From JANXSD01 sp038206385 (lineage in GTDB: Bacteria; Bacteroidota; Bacteroidia; AKYH767-A; OLB10): DNA of 64,000 nt. The notes under the pieces were generated by a model that saw nothing but the letters and a program-made list of their open reading frames with translations, did no database searches and was not told the origin of the DNA. Position numbers and translations under genes: made by a program. Location: assembly GCA_038206385.1 (NCBI GenBank), contig JBBRAW010000002.1, positions 30,610 to 94,609 of the forward strand, written 5' to 3'. This document shows, piece by piece, positions 27,390-36,597 of the stretch (within the stretch, counting starts at the first letter, position 1; every line of letters begins with the position of its first letter).

Positions 27390-27436
27390 TTTAATTACTT
27401 TTTAAATGGAAGCCACTTTAAATAAAAATTGAGAGA

Positions 27437-27468
27437 TTTGCCACGTATTATTTCTTTCACTACATTAG
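27437..27468 (+). promoter_or_regulatory. Candidate promoter of the permease-SDR-amidohydrolase operon
   Basis: A TTTG at 27437-27440 and TACATTAG at 27461-27468 (one mismatch from TAnnTTTG) are separated by 20 bp, the best-spaced -33/-7 pair that I see in the window. The ATG at 27476 is seven bases further on. Confidence 0.55.
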
Positions 27469-27475
27469 CCTTCCT

Positions 27476-29185
27476 ATGAATCTATTCCGTAAGAAAAGCG
27501 TTCACCAGATCTTAAAGCAAATTGCAGATGGAAATAACGGTGAACATGGTGCTTTAAAAAAACATTTGGGTGTTCGTGATTTAACAGCATTTGGTATTGC
27601 TGCAATTATTGGCGCTGGTATTTTTAGTACTATCGGTCAGGCGAGTGCTGATGGTGGACCAGGAGTGGTTTTCCTTTTTCTGTTCACAGCTATTGCCTGC
27701 GGATTTGCAGCTTTTTGTTATGCCGAATTTTCAAGCTTAGTACCCGTTTCGGGTTCTGCATATACCTACTCTTATGTGGCCTTCGGTGAACTCTTCGCAT
27801 GGATTATCGGTTGGGCTTTAATAATGGAATACGCAATCGGAAATATCGTTGTTGCGATTTCATGGTCTGGTTATTTCTCAACGCTTCTCACTCATATTCG
27901 AATACCAGCATTAGGATTTCCAAATGGAATCGATCTTCCTGCATGGTCAGGTATAGATTATTTTTCTGCTAAGAGAGCTTTCTTCGCTTCTCAACAAATT
28001 GGTGCTGATCCGAAAATTCTAATTAGTGAAGCTTATCAAGCATGGATAACAGCCCCAATGATCGCAGGAATAAAAATGATAATGGACATTCCTGCATTAG
28101 TTATCAATGTACTGATCACTTGGCTTGTTTATCGCGGAATTAAAGAAACACGAAATGCAAGTAATATCATGGTTGCAATAAAAATGGTGGTGGTAGTTTT
28201 GGTAATTATCCTTGGTTTCTTTTATGTGAATCCTGTTAACTGGGCTCCATTTATGCCCGAAGGAATTGGAGGGGTACTCGCTGGTGTTTCCGCAGTGTTC
28301 TTTGCTTATATTGGTTTTGATGCCATCTCAACTACTGCCGAAGAATGCCACAATCCTCAACGCGATTTGCCTCGAGGAATGATGTATTCCATTATCATCT
28401 GCACAGTATTATATATTTTAATTGCACTTGTTCTAACAGGGATGGTGAACTATAAAGAATTACGAGTTGATGATCCTCTTGCGTTTGTATTTTCTCGAAT
28501 TGGCTTAACATGGATTAGCGGCGTAATTTCCGTAAGCGCAGTTGTTGCAATGGCAAGTGTTTTACTAGTATTCCAACTAGGTCAACCACGAATTTGGATG
28601 AGCATGAGTCGTGATGGATTATTGCCTAAAGCATTTTCTCGCGTACATCCAAAATTCGGAACACCAAGTTTTGCAACAATTGTTACTGGATTATTAGTAG
28701 GAATTCCTATTTTCTTTATTGATATGGATACGGTTGTCGATCTTTGCTCTATCGGAACTTTATTTGCATTTATTTTAGTTTGTGGTGGTGTACTAATGTT
28801 GCAAAATCAAACAGACCTTCCTCGTAAATTTAAAGTTCCTTACCTCAATGGTAAGTTCATTGTGCCAATAAGTTTTCTTTTCATTCTTGCGTATGTTGGA
28901 TTTTATCAACAAACATGGGCCTATGAAAATGTAAATCCATTTACAAAACTGGATGCTATTCCAATGTTTATTTTCTTTATCGTTTATGGAGTTTTATCAT
29001 GGTTTAGTATGAAACGAAATCTTTCTGTAATTCCAGTATTCGGAATATTAACTTGCTTATATCTCATGGCACAAATACGTGTTCATAATTGGATTGGATT
29101 TACAATCTGGCTCTTAGTAGGTTTAGTTATTTATTTTTCTTTTGGATACAAAAACAGTAAATTAAATCACTCATCAATAAAATAA
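27476..29185 (+). CDS. APC-family amino-acid permease
   Basis: A 569-residue secondary transporter of the amino acid-polyamine-organocation superfamily, with about 12-14 transmembrane helices. The first helix has IIGAGIFSTIG (about 42-52), the glycine-rich substrate-binding break of the family. YAEFSSLVPVSGSAYTYSY follows, as does the FFAYIGFDAISTTAEE segment near residue 280. These resemble cationic amino-acid transporters (CAT/YhdG-type) rather than narrow-specificity permeases. The C-terminal region has extra helices. It is the first gene of a tight run: the SDR begins 11 bases after its stop and the amidohydrolase 18 bases after that, so the products may serve one catabolic route. The substrate is unknown. 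Confidence 0.9.
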   Translation: MNLFRKKSVHQILKQIADGNNGEHGALKKHLGVRDLTAFGIAAIIGAGIFSTIGQASADGGPGVVFLFLFTAIACGFAAFCYAEFSSLVPVSGSAYTYSYVAFGELFAWIIGWALIMEYAIGNIVVAISWSGYFSTLLTHIRIPALGFPNGIDLPAWSGIDYFSAKRAFFASQQIGADPKILISEAYQAWITAPMIAGIKMIMDIPALVINVLITWLVYRGIKETRNASNIMVAIKMVVVVLVIILGFFYVNPVNWAPFMPEGIGGVLAGVSAVFFAYIGFDAISTTAEECHNPQRDLPRGMMYSIIICTVLYILIALVLTGMVNYKELRVDDPLAFVFSRIGLTWISGVISVSAVVAMASVLLVFQLGQPRIWMSMSRDGLLPKAFSRVHPKFGTPSFATIVTGLLVGIPIFFIDMDTVVDLCSIGTLFAFILVCGGVLMLQNQTDLPRKFKVPYLNGKFIVPISFLFILAYVGFYQQTWAYENVNPFTKLDAIPMFIFFIVYGVLSWFSMKRNLSVIPVFGILTCLYLMAQIRVHNWIGFTIWLLVGLVIYFSFGYKNSKLNHSSIK

Positions 29186-29196
29186 TATTTGTAAAA

Positions 29197-29958
29197 ATGC
29201 CAATTGCTTTAATTACAGGTGCCAGTTCAGGATTCGGAAGAGCTATCGCACTTAAATTCGCTGAACATGGTTATGATCTAATCATTACTGGAAGACGAAA
29301 AGAACGTCTTAATGAATTAGAAGAAATTATTCGTAGCACCTATGAAACGCGTGTATATTCTATCGTATTTGACGTAAGGGATTCCGATGCAGTCGCAACA
29401 GAATTAAATGCTATTCCTCATGATTGGAAATTAATTGATGTATTAGTAAATAATGCAGGATTAGCCCAAGGATTTTCTACTATTCAAGAAGGAAATATAG
29501 AAGATTGGGATGTAATGATTGATACCAATATAAAAGGTTTATTATACGTTAGTAGAATTGTATTACCATGGCTGATACAACAAGGAAAAGGTCATGTGAT
29601 TAATATGAGTTCTATTGCTGGTAAGGAAGCATACTCAAAAGGAAATGTTTATTGCGCAACGAAACATGCTGTTGATGCAATTTCGAAATCAATGCGGATT
29701 GATATGTTGCCACACGGTATTCGCGTTACAGCAATTAATCCAGGCGCTGCAGAAACAGAATTTTCTTTAGTAAGATACAAAGGCGACGCAGAACGCGCAG
29801 CACAAACCTATAAAGGATTCAAACCATTAGTCGCCGAAGATATTGCAGAAGTAGTTTATTTTGCTGCAAGCCGACCACCACACGTTGTGTTAAATGACAT
29901 TACTATCACACCGATCGCACAAGCTTCTCCAGCATATTTTCACAAAGAAATTATTTAA
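29197..29958 (+). CDS. SDR-family NAD(P)-dependent oxidoreductase (YdfG-like)
   Basis: A 253-residue classical short-chain dehydrogenase. The Rossmann nucleotide motif is TGASSGFG (residues 7-14); an Arg pair (GRRKERL, about 32-38) after the second strand favours NADP. NNAG, catalytic Ser in MSSIAG and the YCATK motif (YxxxK) complete the active site. The overall pattern, including NPGAAETEFSLVRY and the C-terminal PIAQAS, fits the YdfG group acting on 3-hydroxy acids such as serine or allo-threonine. In this operon with a permease and an amidohydrolase, oxidation of an imported hydroxy amino acid is a possible role, but this is inference. Confidence 0.9.
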   Translation: MPIALITGASSGFGRAIALKFAEHGYDLIITGRRKERLNELEEIIRSTYETRVYSIVFDVRDSDAVATELNAIPHDWKLIDVLVNNAGLAQGFSTIQEGNIEDWDVMIDTNIKGLLYVSRIVLPWLIQQGKGHVINMSSIAGKEAYSKGNVYCATKHAVDAISKSMRIDMLPHGIRVTAINPGAAETEFSLVRYKGDAERAAQTYKGFKPLVAEDIAEVVYFAASRPPHVVLNDITITPIAQASPAYFHKEII

Positions 29959-29976
29959 GTTTTTCAAATTAATTTT

Positions 29977-31632
29977 ATGAAAAATTATTTACATTTTATA
30001 AGAGAAGTGAGATTCATCCTTGGTTCTCTATGTATCTTTTGTTTTGGATTCTATTCATGCAAATCAACAGTTGATGCTGATACAGTTTATTTCAATGGAA
30101 AAGTGTATACTGTTGATAGTGTTTTCTCTGTTACACAAGCATTCGCTGTAAAAGATGGAAAAATAATCGCAACTGGAACCAATGAAGAAATTCTAAAATT
30201 ATATTACAAGTCTAAAATTGATCTAAAGCAAAAATTTGTTTACCCAGGATTTATAGATGCACATTGTCATTTTTATGGATATGCAATTGATCTACAAAAA
30301 ACATGGCTTATTGGAACAAAATCTTTCAATGAAATTATTGATACACTTTCAAAATATAAAGAGCGTCGTTTTATGGGATGGATCTTTGCAAGAGGATGGG
30401 ATCAAAATGATTGGACTATAAAACAATATCCAACTAAAGATAAATTAGATAGTCTCTTTCCAAACGTCCCTGTCTTTTTGATGCGTATTGATGGTCATGC
30501 AGCGATATGTAATCAAAAAGCACTCGACATTGCAGGAGTAACAATCACCACTAAAATTTCTGGCGGTGAAATTATTAAAGTACAAAACAAATTAACAGGA
30601 CTACTTATTGATAATGCTGTGGATCTTGTTAAGAATAAAATTCCTGAACCTACATTAGCAAATGAAACTGCTTCTTTGATGAATGCACAAAAAAATTGTT
30701 TTGCTGTAGGATTAACTACCGTTGATGATGCAGGCCTAGATTACAAGGTGATTCATAGAATTGATTCTCTGCAAAAAATAGGTCAGCTGAAGATGAGAAT
30801 TTATGCAATGGTTTTGTATGATTCAATAAATTTTGAACATTATAAGAGTGTCGGAAAACTCAAAACAGATTTTTTAAATGTACGTTCATTTAAATTATAT
30901 GCTGATGGTGCTTTAGGCTCTCGTGGCGCATGCTTGTTACAAACCTACACAGATATGCCTTCGCATTATGGTTTTTTATTGAAAGCAATTGATTCAATTA
31001 AAATTGTCGCTTCCGATGCATATCAAATAGGGTTTCAATTAAACACACATTGTATTGGTGATTCTGCAAATCGATTGATGTTAAATATTTATGCCGACCA
31101 ATTAAAAGTCAAAAATAATTTGCGATGGCGAATTGAACATGCTCAAGTTGTTGATGCTTCTGATATGCATTTGTTTGGTGATTATTCTATCATTCCTTCG
31201 GTACAACCTACTCATGCTACTAGCGATATGTATTGGGCAGAAGATCGACTCGGATCATCTCGTATAAAAAATGCGTATCAATACCAGTCATTGTTAAAAC
31301 AAAATGGAATGCTCGCTGATGGTAGTGATTATCCCGTTGAAGATATAAATCCTCTTTATGGATTTTATGCCGCTGTTTCTCGTAAAGATCAAAAACAATT
31401 TCCAACAAATGGTTTTCAAAAAGAGAATGCACTTAGTCGTGAACAAGCGCTAAGAGCTATGACAATATGGGCAGCATATAGTAATTTTGAAGAGTATGAA
31501 AAAGGAAGTATCGAGAAAGGAAAGTTCGCCGATTTTGTTGTTCTTGAAAAAGATTTAATGCAAGCTAACGAAAATAATTTGTATTCCATCAAAGTACTTC
31601 AAACGTATGTTGCAGGGGAAAGAGTGCATTGA
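29977..31632 (+). CDS. YtcJ-like amidohydrolase, predicted lipoprotein
   Basis: A 551-residue amidohydrolase of the YtcJ/Amidohydro_3 type. It starts with a hydrophobic signal ending in FYSC (Cys near 28), so it should be exported and lipid-anchored. Metal-binding HCH lies in GFIDAHCHFYGY (about 90-101), and VFLMRIDGHAA and NTHCIGD follow. The final segment holds ADGSDYPVE near the C-terminal metal site, then GSIEKGKFADFVVL. Family members act on cyclic amides, N-acyl or related bonds, with very diverse substrates. It ends the permease-SDR-amidohydrolase run and converges on the thioredoxin-TPR gene with a four-base gap and no visible terminator. Confidence 0.88.
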   Translation: MKNYLHFIREVRFILGSLCIFCFGFYSCKSTVDADTVYFNGKVYTVDSVFSVTQAFAVKDGKIIATGTNEEILKLYYKSKIDLKQKFVYPGFIDAHCHFYGYAIDLQKTWLIGTKSFNEIIDTLSKYKERRFMGWIFARGWDQNDWTIKQYPTKDKLDSLFPNVPVFLMRIDGHAAICNQKALDIAGVTITTKISGGEIIKVQNKLTGLLIDNAVDLVKNKIPEPTLANETASLMNAQKNCFAVGLTTVDDAGLDYKVIHRIDSLQKIGQLKMRIYAMVLYDSINFEHYKSVGKLKTDFLNVRSFKLYADGALGSRGACLLQTYTDMPSHYGFLLKAIDSIKIVASDAYQIGFQLNTHCIGDSANRLMLNIYADQLKVKNNLRWRIEHAQVVDASDMHLFGDYSIIPSVQPTHATSDMYWAEDRLGSSRIKNAYQYQSLLKQNGMLADGSDYPVEDINPLYGFYAAVSRKDQKQFPTNGFQKENALSREQALRAMTIWAAYSNFEEYEKGSIEKGKFADFVVLEKDLMQANENNLYSIKVLQTYVAGERVH

Positions 31633-31636
31633 AAAG

Positions 31637-32830
31637 TTATTTACTAGGCATCTCCTGAATCTTTTCTCGAAGCAATGAAGCTTGTTTTAAATCTGCACCT
31701 ACTTTAGTTCCTAACTCCAAAGCATGATTGATAGTTTTTAATGCCTCATCTTTCTTACCCAATTTATATAGGATGCTTGCATAAGTGCTATTGTATTTGA
31801 AATTATCAACCATCGCAACACATTTTTTCGACCATCCTTCACATTGTTCAAGAATTGCGGTTCCTTGTCCTCTTTCATAAAGTGTAAACACTACTTCATT
31901 CATCCTTCGATGATCAGTTTTACAATATGTCTCTACAAAAGATGGGGCTAATTTCTGATACTCTTCCCACTCTGATTTTAATTTGTACTTGCTTATTGTT
32001 GCGTATGCAATTATTTTCGGCGCTAAATCAAATTTAGAAACTTCAAGTTTTTGCAACATCGAATTATAAGTTAATGTATCAAGCTTTTGAACTAGCGTCA
32101 TTAAGGATCCATTGAAGTTCAAAAGAATTCTATTGTCAACACTATCAGCAGTATATTTAAGAGCAAAATCATTTCTCCTTTGCATGAATCTAGTCATGGC
32201 AGGCATATCAACTTCGCGTAAAAATTCATTAATGATTCTCCATGTGTTTACACTCGTAAAAGAAGAATCAGGAATGCGCATTAAATAATTATTTATCGTT
32301 GGCTGATATTCTATCGCTCCACCCGATAATAATCGAAAATAAATCGGTGCTTCATCATCACTCAATTTGCCCGTTTTATATTTTACTTCATACGTTTGAA
32401 ATCTTTTTAATGGGTCTAAAGCATCTTTCCCTACTTGTAAAAAAGAATACTTCTGCTTTTGACCAGCTACTCGATGTAATACTTCACCAGTAGAATCATA
32501 AAATACTAATTGTGGAAAGCTTGAAGCACGCAACCTTTTGTTTAAATCTTTTCCTTCTTTTTCTAAATCTAACTTTATAGAGATAAAATTTTTGTTGTAA
32601 AATTCTCCCACTTCTTTATCAGTATAAATGCTGTCTTTCATAAATTCACAAAAGTGACACCACGAAGCAAAACCATGAACAAATACCGGTAAATGTTCCA
32701 CTTTTGATTGTGCTATTGCTTGATCAAATGTAAGCTCACGAAAATTAATCCCCTGATTTTTTTCAGATTGTGCTTGCGAAAATAAAAAACTAAATACGAA
32801 TAATAACGATAGAAGAATTATTTTTTTCAT
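31637..32830 (-). CDS. Secreted thioredoxin-fold protein with TPR-like C-terminal half
   Basis: A 397-residue periplasmic protein. A signal peptide ends at SQAQS near residue 21. Residues about 30-150 form a thioredoxin domain with the redox motif CHFC (Cys58, Cys61) after the strand VFVHGFASW, and with PQLVFYD supplying the cis-Pro. The remaining 230 residues are helical, with a TPR-like unit near the end (KLGKKDEALKTINHALELG). The thiol motif differs from the CGPC of TlpA; similar proteins are annotated thioredoxin family or DUF255-like. The probable role is periplasmic thiol-disulfide exchange or protein scaffolding. It stands alone between the convergent amidohydrolase and the DUF6973 pair. 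Confidence 0.82.
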   Translation of the reverse strand: MKKIILLSLLFVFSFLFSQAQSEKNQGINFRELTFDQAIAQSKVEHLPVFVHGFASWCHFCEFMKDSIYTDKEVGEFYNKNFISIKLDLEKEGKDLNKRLRASSFPQLVFYDSTGEVLHRVAGQKQKYSFLQVGKDALDPLKRFQTYEVKYKTGKLSDDEAPIYFRLLSGGAIEYQPTINNYLMRIPDSSFTSVNTWRIINEFLREVDMPAMTRFMQRRNDFALKYTADSVDNRILLNFNGSLMTLVQKLDTLTYNSMLQKLEVSKFDLAPKIIAYATISKYKLKSEWEEYQKLAPSFVETYCKTDHRRMNEVVFTLYERGQGTAILEQCEGWSKKCVAMVDNFKYNSTYASILYKLGKKDEALKTINHALELGTKVGADLKQASLLREKIQEMPSK

Positions 32831-32894
32831 TGATTATATTGATTAATGGTAAAATTAAAAAATTGGTTTACAATTTCCATGAATTGGTAATGAA

Positions 32895-33515
32895 TCAAGG
32901 AGCATAATTAGATCTTACTAGGCAATAAGGTAATGACCATTCGATTTTATAAATTACTATTTCGTTATTGCAAGTAATTAATTGTCCTACTTTATTTCGT
33001 TTCAAAATTACTGCTTCACCTCGATTTATAGCATTGATTACTTCTCTTTGAATAAATTGATTTTCTTTTTCAAGTAAAGATTTTCCAATTCGTATTCCAA
33101 CTTCATTATTATTTAAATCCATGATTCCTGATATGGAGTCAGGTATTACACCTTCTTCAACTTTTACTCGTAAAAATGAATAGTAATTTCCTTTTTCATG
33201 AGCCTTTCCTAAACTCCTAGCTTTCTTTTCGCCAATCCCTTCAGTAAGTTTAGCCATCCAATATAAATGACGAAAAGCATCTACTTTTCCACCTGAGGGA
33301 TATTGATCTAAGAGATTGTCGAGAAGTATTTTGTTAGTATATTCTTTTACTTCTTTCGTAATTCTAAATGCCTTTTTAGCAACAAATAAATGACATACCA
33401 CCCATTTCTTTTCAGAACAACTTAACGAATTAAATCCTTTAATAATATTCTGACAACTTGCTTTCGAAAACCCCAAAAGCACTAGAAAAAAAACCATGGT
33501 CCTTATAAATTTCAT
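32895..33515 (-). CDS. DUF6973-like secreted protein
   Basis: A 206-residue protein with a signal peptide (cleavage near FSKASCQ; the Cys could alternatively be lipidated). The pattern DAFRHLYWMAKL (about 80-91), then a conserved LGKAHEKGN and MDLNNNEVGIRIG, is that of the DUF6973 family, with conserved Arg-His, His-Glu and Asp-Asn-Asn residues that look like a catalytic or metal site. No biochemical role is known to me. Its ATG overlaps the stop of the preceding gene (ATGA at 33512-33515), so the two are translationally coupled. An enzyme with a secreted partner, or a toxin-type lipase/hydrolase, are both possible. Confidence 0.7.
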   Translation of the reverse strand: MKFIRTMVFFLVLLGFSKASCQNIIKGFNSLSCSEKKWVVCHLFVAKKAFRITKEVKEYTNKILLDNLLDQYPSGGKVDAFRHLYWMAKLTEGIGEKKARSLGKAHEKGNYYSFLRVKVEEGVIPDSISGIMDLNNNEVGIRIGKSLLEKENQFIQREVINAINRGEAVILKRNKVGQLITCNNEIVIYKIEWSLPYCLVRSNYAP

Positions 33516-33943
33516 TTGCCAGTATAAAGTGATAATGCTTTCGCAAGCGAGAAACAGAAAAATTGTAATTGTTCCTGTTGGTTATCCGTTTCACCTGCTA
33601 AACTTGTTCTGAATCGATCCCAAAAGAATTCAGGAGCATCAAGCGTTGGAATGCAGTAATATTCTGGAGCACCGCGAAGTTTAGTATAAATCATGATGAT
33701 GGCACATGGTTTCTGTTCGCCAGGACGAAATAATCCCTTGAAGGAAGCCTTTCGCTCAGCATATTCGTACTCAGCTAATGGATTAACTTTATAACCTTGT
33801 TTAATCTCAACGCCCATCTGTAAAAACATTTTATATCCTACTAATCCCATCGTATATTCTTCGTCGGTTGTTGGTGCGATCGTTTGAGCATGAGTTATCG
33901 AAATAAAACAACACATCAATGCAAGTAATAGTATTTTCTTCAT
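33512..33943 (-). CDS. Small secreted protein of unknown function
   Basis: A 143-residue protein with a clear signal peptide (LLLALMCCFISITHAQ; cleavage near residue 20). The mature part, about 123 residues, contains YTMGLVGYKMFLQMGVEIKQ and a Cys pair (CAIIMIYT and YYCIPTL) that could form a disulfide. I recognise no domain. It is the first gene of a two-gene unit: its stop codon overlaps the start of the DUF6973-like gene by four bases. Such tight coupling suggests that the two products act together in the periplasm, for example as enzyme and chaperone or inhibitor, but this is inference. Confidence 0.65.
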   Translation of the reverse strand: MKKILLLALMCCFISITHAQTIAPTTDEEYTMGLVGYKMFLQMGVEIKQGYKVNPLAEYEYAERKASFKGLFRPGEQKPCAIIMIYTKLRGAPEYYCIPTLDAPEFFWDRFRTSLAGETDNQQEQLQFFCFSLAKALSLYTGK

Positions 33944-34069
33944 AAGTTAAGTAGTTTAGTGAGTTCGCAATTTGTATCAGTTATTAATCGAGGTCAAAAA
34001 TAATCAAGTCTTCATTTAAAATTGTACTATTTCTGTATTTTCGAAAAGTTAAAATTATATGTTTTAATC

Positions 34070-34966
34070 ATGTCAACAAAATCTGTAGAGTTAGCCCGTT
34101 CGGGTAAGCTAGTCGTCGAAAAAAAATATGGACTCTCTTACGATGAGTTTGCAAAAGATCATTTGTTTGCGAATTACCCTGTTGTGATTGGCGATGCATG
34201 TGAAAATTGGCCTGCAAAAGATAAATTTACTCCTGAATTTTTTAGAGAAAATTATGGCCATCGTGATGTAAAGGTGCAAGGGAAATGGTATAAGCTCAGT
34301 GAATACATCGACTTAATGTTAACAGGTACTGAAGAAAATCCAGCACCATATCCTTGCAAATTGCAAATTGATCGCGATTATCCCGAATTAGTTAAAGATG
34401 TTAGTCCTCGCTTGAAATATGCAACTCCAGATCGAGCATACAGTAAATTACTTCCTTCACAATTTTTAGGAGGTGCTGATATGCTTGAAATTTTCTTTGG
34501 AAGTCCAGGTGGGCAGTTCCCATACTTACATTATGATTACATGTGTTTACATGCATACATCACGCAGGTTTATGGACAAAAGGAATTTACTGTAATTCCT
34601 CCAAATCAAACTGAATTTGTTTATCCTAATCCTGAAAATCCATGGGTTTCAATGATCGATGATCAGATAAATCCTGATTTAAAAAAGTTTCCTCTCTGGG
34701 CAAAAGCAACTCTATTAAAATTTGTTGTAGGTCCAGGTGAAACATTATTTATTCCTTGCGGATGGTGGCATACTGCACATTCTGTTACACCAACAATTTC
34801 TGTAGCACTTGATTGTTTAAATGATTCTAACTGGAAGAATTTTATTGGTGAAGTAGATATTATGATGAGCCGTCAGAAACCATTAAAAGCTAAAGTTGCA
34901 AAAGCATATTTACAAGTTGTTGGTGCAATATTGAAAACTACCGAAGCAATGAATATTAATTTGTAG
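34070..34966 (+). CDS. JmjC/cupin-8 family Fe(II)/2-oxoglutarate hydroxylase-like protein
   Basis: A 298-residue cytoplasmic protein with a cupin-8/JmjC fold. An iron-binding triad is visible: the HYD motif in YLHYDYMCLHAY (the HxD pair) and the later His in CGWWHTAHSV, with KEFTVIPP and a TISVALDC strand between and after them. These enzymes hydroxylate side chains of proteins such as ribosomal proteins, or small molecules. The ATG at 34070 begins MSTKSVELAR; an upstream in-frame ATG at 34022 would add 16 residues unlike the family. A TTCG-type -7 box (TATTTTCG at 34036-34043) lies 26 bases upstream. Its 3' end overlaps the convergent DUF4442 gene by 11 bases. The substrate is unknown. Confidence 0.82.
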   Translation: MSTKSVELARSGKLVVEKKYGLSYDEFAKDHLFANYPVVIGDACENWPAKDKFTPEFFRENYGHRDVKVQGKWYKLSEYIDLMLTGTEENPAPYPCKLQIDRDYPELVKDVSPRLKYATPDRAYSKLLPSQFLGGADMLEIFFGSPGGQFPYLHYDYMCLHAYITQVYGQKEFTVIPPNQTEFVYPNPENPWVSMIDDQINPDLKKFPLWAKATLLKFVVGPGETLFIPCGWWHTAHSVTPTISVALDCLNDSNWKNFIGEVDIMMSRQKPLKAKVAKAYLQVVGAILKTTEAMNINL

Positions 34967-35459
34967 TCTTAGCTTTACTCCAAGGTTTTATTTGCCAATG
35001 AATATTTCCTGTGCAGATATGATTCTGTACTTCATCGTAAACTTCAACTATATAACGACGAAATGTAGCATCGTTACTTTTTAACTCTTCTCGAATTAGT
35101 AAAGCTTCATTTTTAGGTAAACTGAAAGTTGTAAATGCATTCATTTTTGCTTGGTAATGATAGGTCATTTGAATTTCTTTTAAAATAATTCGATATACCT
35201 TCGATGATAATTCTCGAGCTAAACTTAACCCACTAATATATTCGCAAACTGTTGCTAATGCACAAGCATGAATCCCATTAACATGATTTTTATTTTTTCG
35301 AATGTATGGAACTTTTATTTTTAAAGATGTATTTGTAATTTCACTAATCTTAAATTTATGAGGACTATTAAAAGGTATTAATTTCCACAAACCGATATTC
35401 ATTAATCTACGATAAATTCCTGAAGATTGTGATTTATTTAAAATATTTCCAAGTTCCAT
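34956..35459 (-). CDS. DUF4442 hotdog-fold protein (thioesterase-like)
   Basis: A 167-residue protein with the DUF4442 hotdog pattern: NHVNGIHACALATVCEYISG (about 57-76) is the helix and active-site region typical of these acyl-CoA thioesterase relatives. It is followed by a beta-sheet with YHYQAKMNAFTTF and ends RYIVEVYDEVQN...CTGNIHW. The reaction is probably hydrolysis of an acyl thioester, but DUF4442 itself is not characterised in detail. It lies eight bases after the nitronate-monooxygenase-like gene on the same strand and is probably co-transcribed. Its 3' end overlaps the JmjC-like gene on the other strand. Confidence 0.8.
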   Translation of the reverse strand: MELGNILNKSQSSGIYRRLMNIGLWKLIPFNSPHKFKISEITNTSLKIKVPYIRKNKNHVNGIHACALATVCEYISGLSLARELSSKVYRIILKEIQMTYHYQAKMNAFTTFSLPKNEALLIREELKSNDATFRRYIVEVYDEVQNHICTGNIHWQIKPWSKAKTTN

Positions 35460-35467
35460 AATGCTTA

Positions 35468-36469
35468 TTAGTTGAAGTTATTTGATAATGCTTTCCAAGC
35501 TTGATTTAATTCTTCTTCAAGATGTGATATAATTGTTTCGCATGGAAGTATATCATGAATGAGTTCTACCGTTTGACCTGCGCACCAGAGGTTATTATAA
35601 TTTCCCGGCTTCACCGCTTCTTCCAATTTTTTCATTCCTTGTACTTGAATAAGCATTTTAAAATATTTTTTAGTAGTGCTATTAGTACTCATCCATTTCT
35701 CAAACCAATTTTGTTTGGTGCCAATTTTTTTTGCATATGGTGTATTGATAATCGTACATGGAGTTCCTGACAGCCGATCAGTAAGTACGATGTCTTCCAT
35801 TCCAGAATCTAACACAGCTTGTTTATACTCTTGTGAAACTTGTGCTTCGGCAGAAGCAATAAATCGTGTTCCAATACTTACCCCTGCTGCATTAAGTGCA
35901 AGCATTGATAGTATGCCTTCGCCAGTTGCAACTCCTCCAGCTGCAATTACTGGAATGCCAGGAAATTTTTTTCGTAATGCTGGAACTAAAATCATATTTG
36001 GATATGGACCAGCATGCCCACCCGCACCTAAGCCAACTGCAATAAAACCATCACATCCTAATGATGCACATTTTTCCGCGTGTTCAAGATTCGTAACGTC
36101 ACAAAAAACTTTCCCTCCATACGCATGTGCTTGAGCAATCACCTCTTTGGGATTTCCTAAGCTAGTAATAATCAATGGAACCTTTGCTTTTACACAAGCT
36201 TCTAAATGTTTTTTATAAAGTGGATTTGTTTGTTGTACAATTAGATTTACGCCAAAATCACCAGTGCATTTATGATGGTCACGATAGTCATTTAGTTTTT
36301 GCAAAATACTTTGCATCTCACCTTCTTTACGATAATTTAACGAGGGAAAAGTTCCCATTATTCCGTTTTGCATCGCAGCTTGAATCATCGCTTCATTCGA
36401 TACTAAAAACATTGGAGCCATGATAATTGGCAACCTTAACTTGAACATTTCGGTTAATGCTGTTTGCAT
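35468..36469 (-). CDS. Nitronate monooxygenase / NAD(P)H-dependent flavin oxidoreductase
   Basis: A 333-residue FMN enzyme of the 2-nitropropane dioxygenase family, a TIM barrel. FMN- and substrate-binding motifs are IIMAPMFLVSN (about 15-25), the GAGGHAG loop with the catalytic-type His (about 148-154), the phosphate-binding VIAAGGVATGEG and SIGTRFIASAEA. Members oxidise alkyl nitronates or reduce quinones; without the class I signature in full I prefer the general name. The next gene on the same strand is a DUF4442 thioesterase-like protein, eight bases away, hinting at fatty-acid-related metabolism. The divergent acyl-CoA ligase at 36598 fits that theme. Confidence 0.87.
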   Translation of the reverse strand: MQTALTEMFKLRLPIIMAPMFLVSNEAMIQAAMQNGIMGTFPSLNYRKEGEMQSILQKLNDYRDHHKCTGDFGVNLIVQQTNPLYKKHLEACVKAKVPLIITSLGNPKEVIAQAHAYGGKVFCDVTNLEHAEKCASLGCDGFIAVGLGAGGHAGPYPNMILVPALRKKFPGIPVIAAGGVATGEGILSMLALNAAGVSIGTRFIASAEAQVSQEYKQAVLDSGMEDIVLTDRLSGTPCTIINTPYAKKIGTKQNWFEKWMSTNSTTKKYFKMLIQVQGMKKLEEAVKPGNYNNLWCAGQTVELIHDILPCETIISHLEEELNQAWKALSNNFN

Positions 36470-36563
36470 ATTTCTTACTTATTTTCTGCTAATTAAATGA
36501 TAAACTTCCTATCCAAACTAAAGGAGAATTTTGCTGAATATTAGTCAATCTAAATACAAGTAT

Positions 36564-36571
36564 TATATTTG
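36564..36571 (+). promoter_or_regulatory. Candidate -7 box for the acyl-CoA ligase gene
   Basis: TATATTTG matches TAnnTTTG, 26 bases before the ATG at 36598. No perfect -33 TTG is present; TTAG at 36541-36544 lies 19 bases upstream. Confidence 0.45.
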
Positions 36572-36597
36572 ACATAAAGCTAAGCAATTCATTTACG

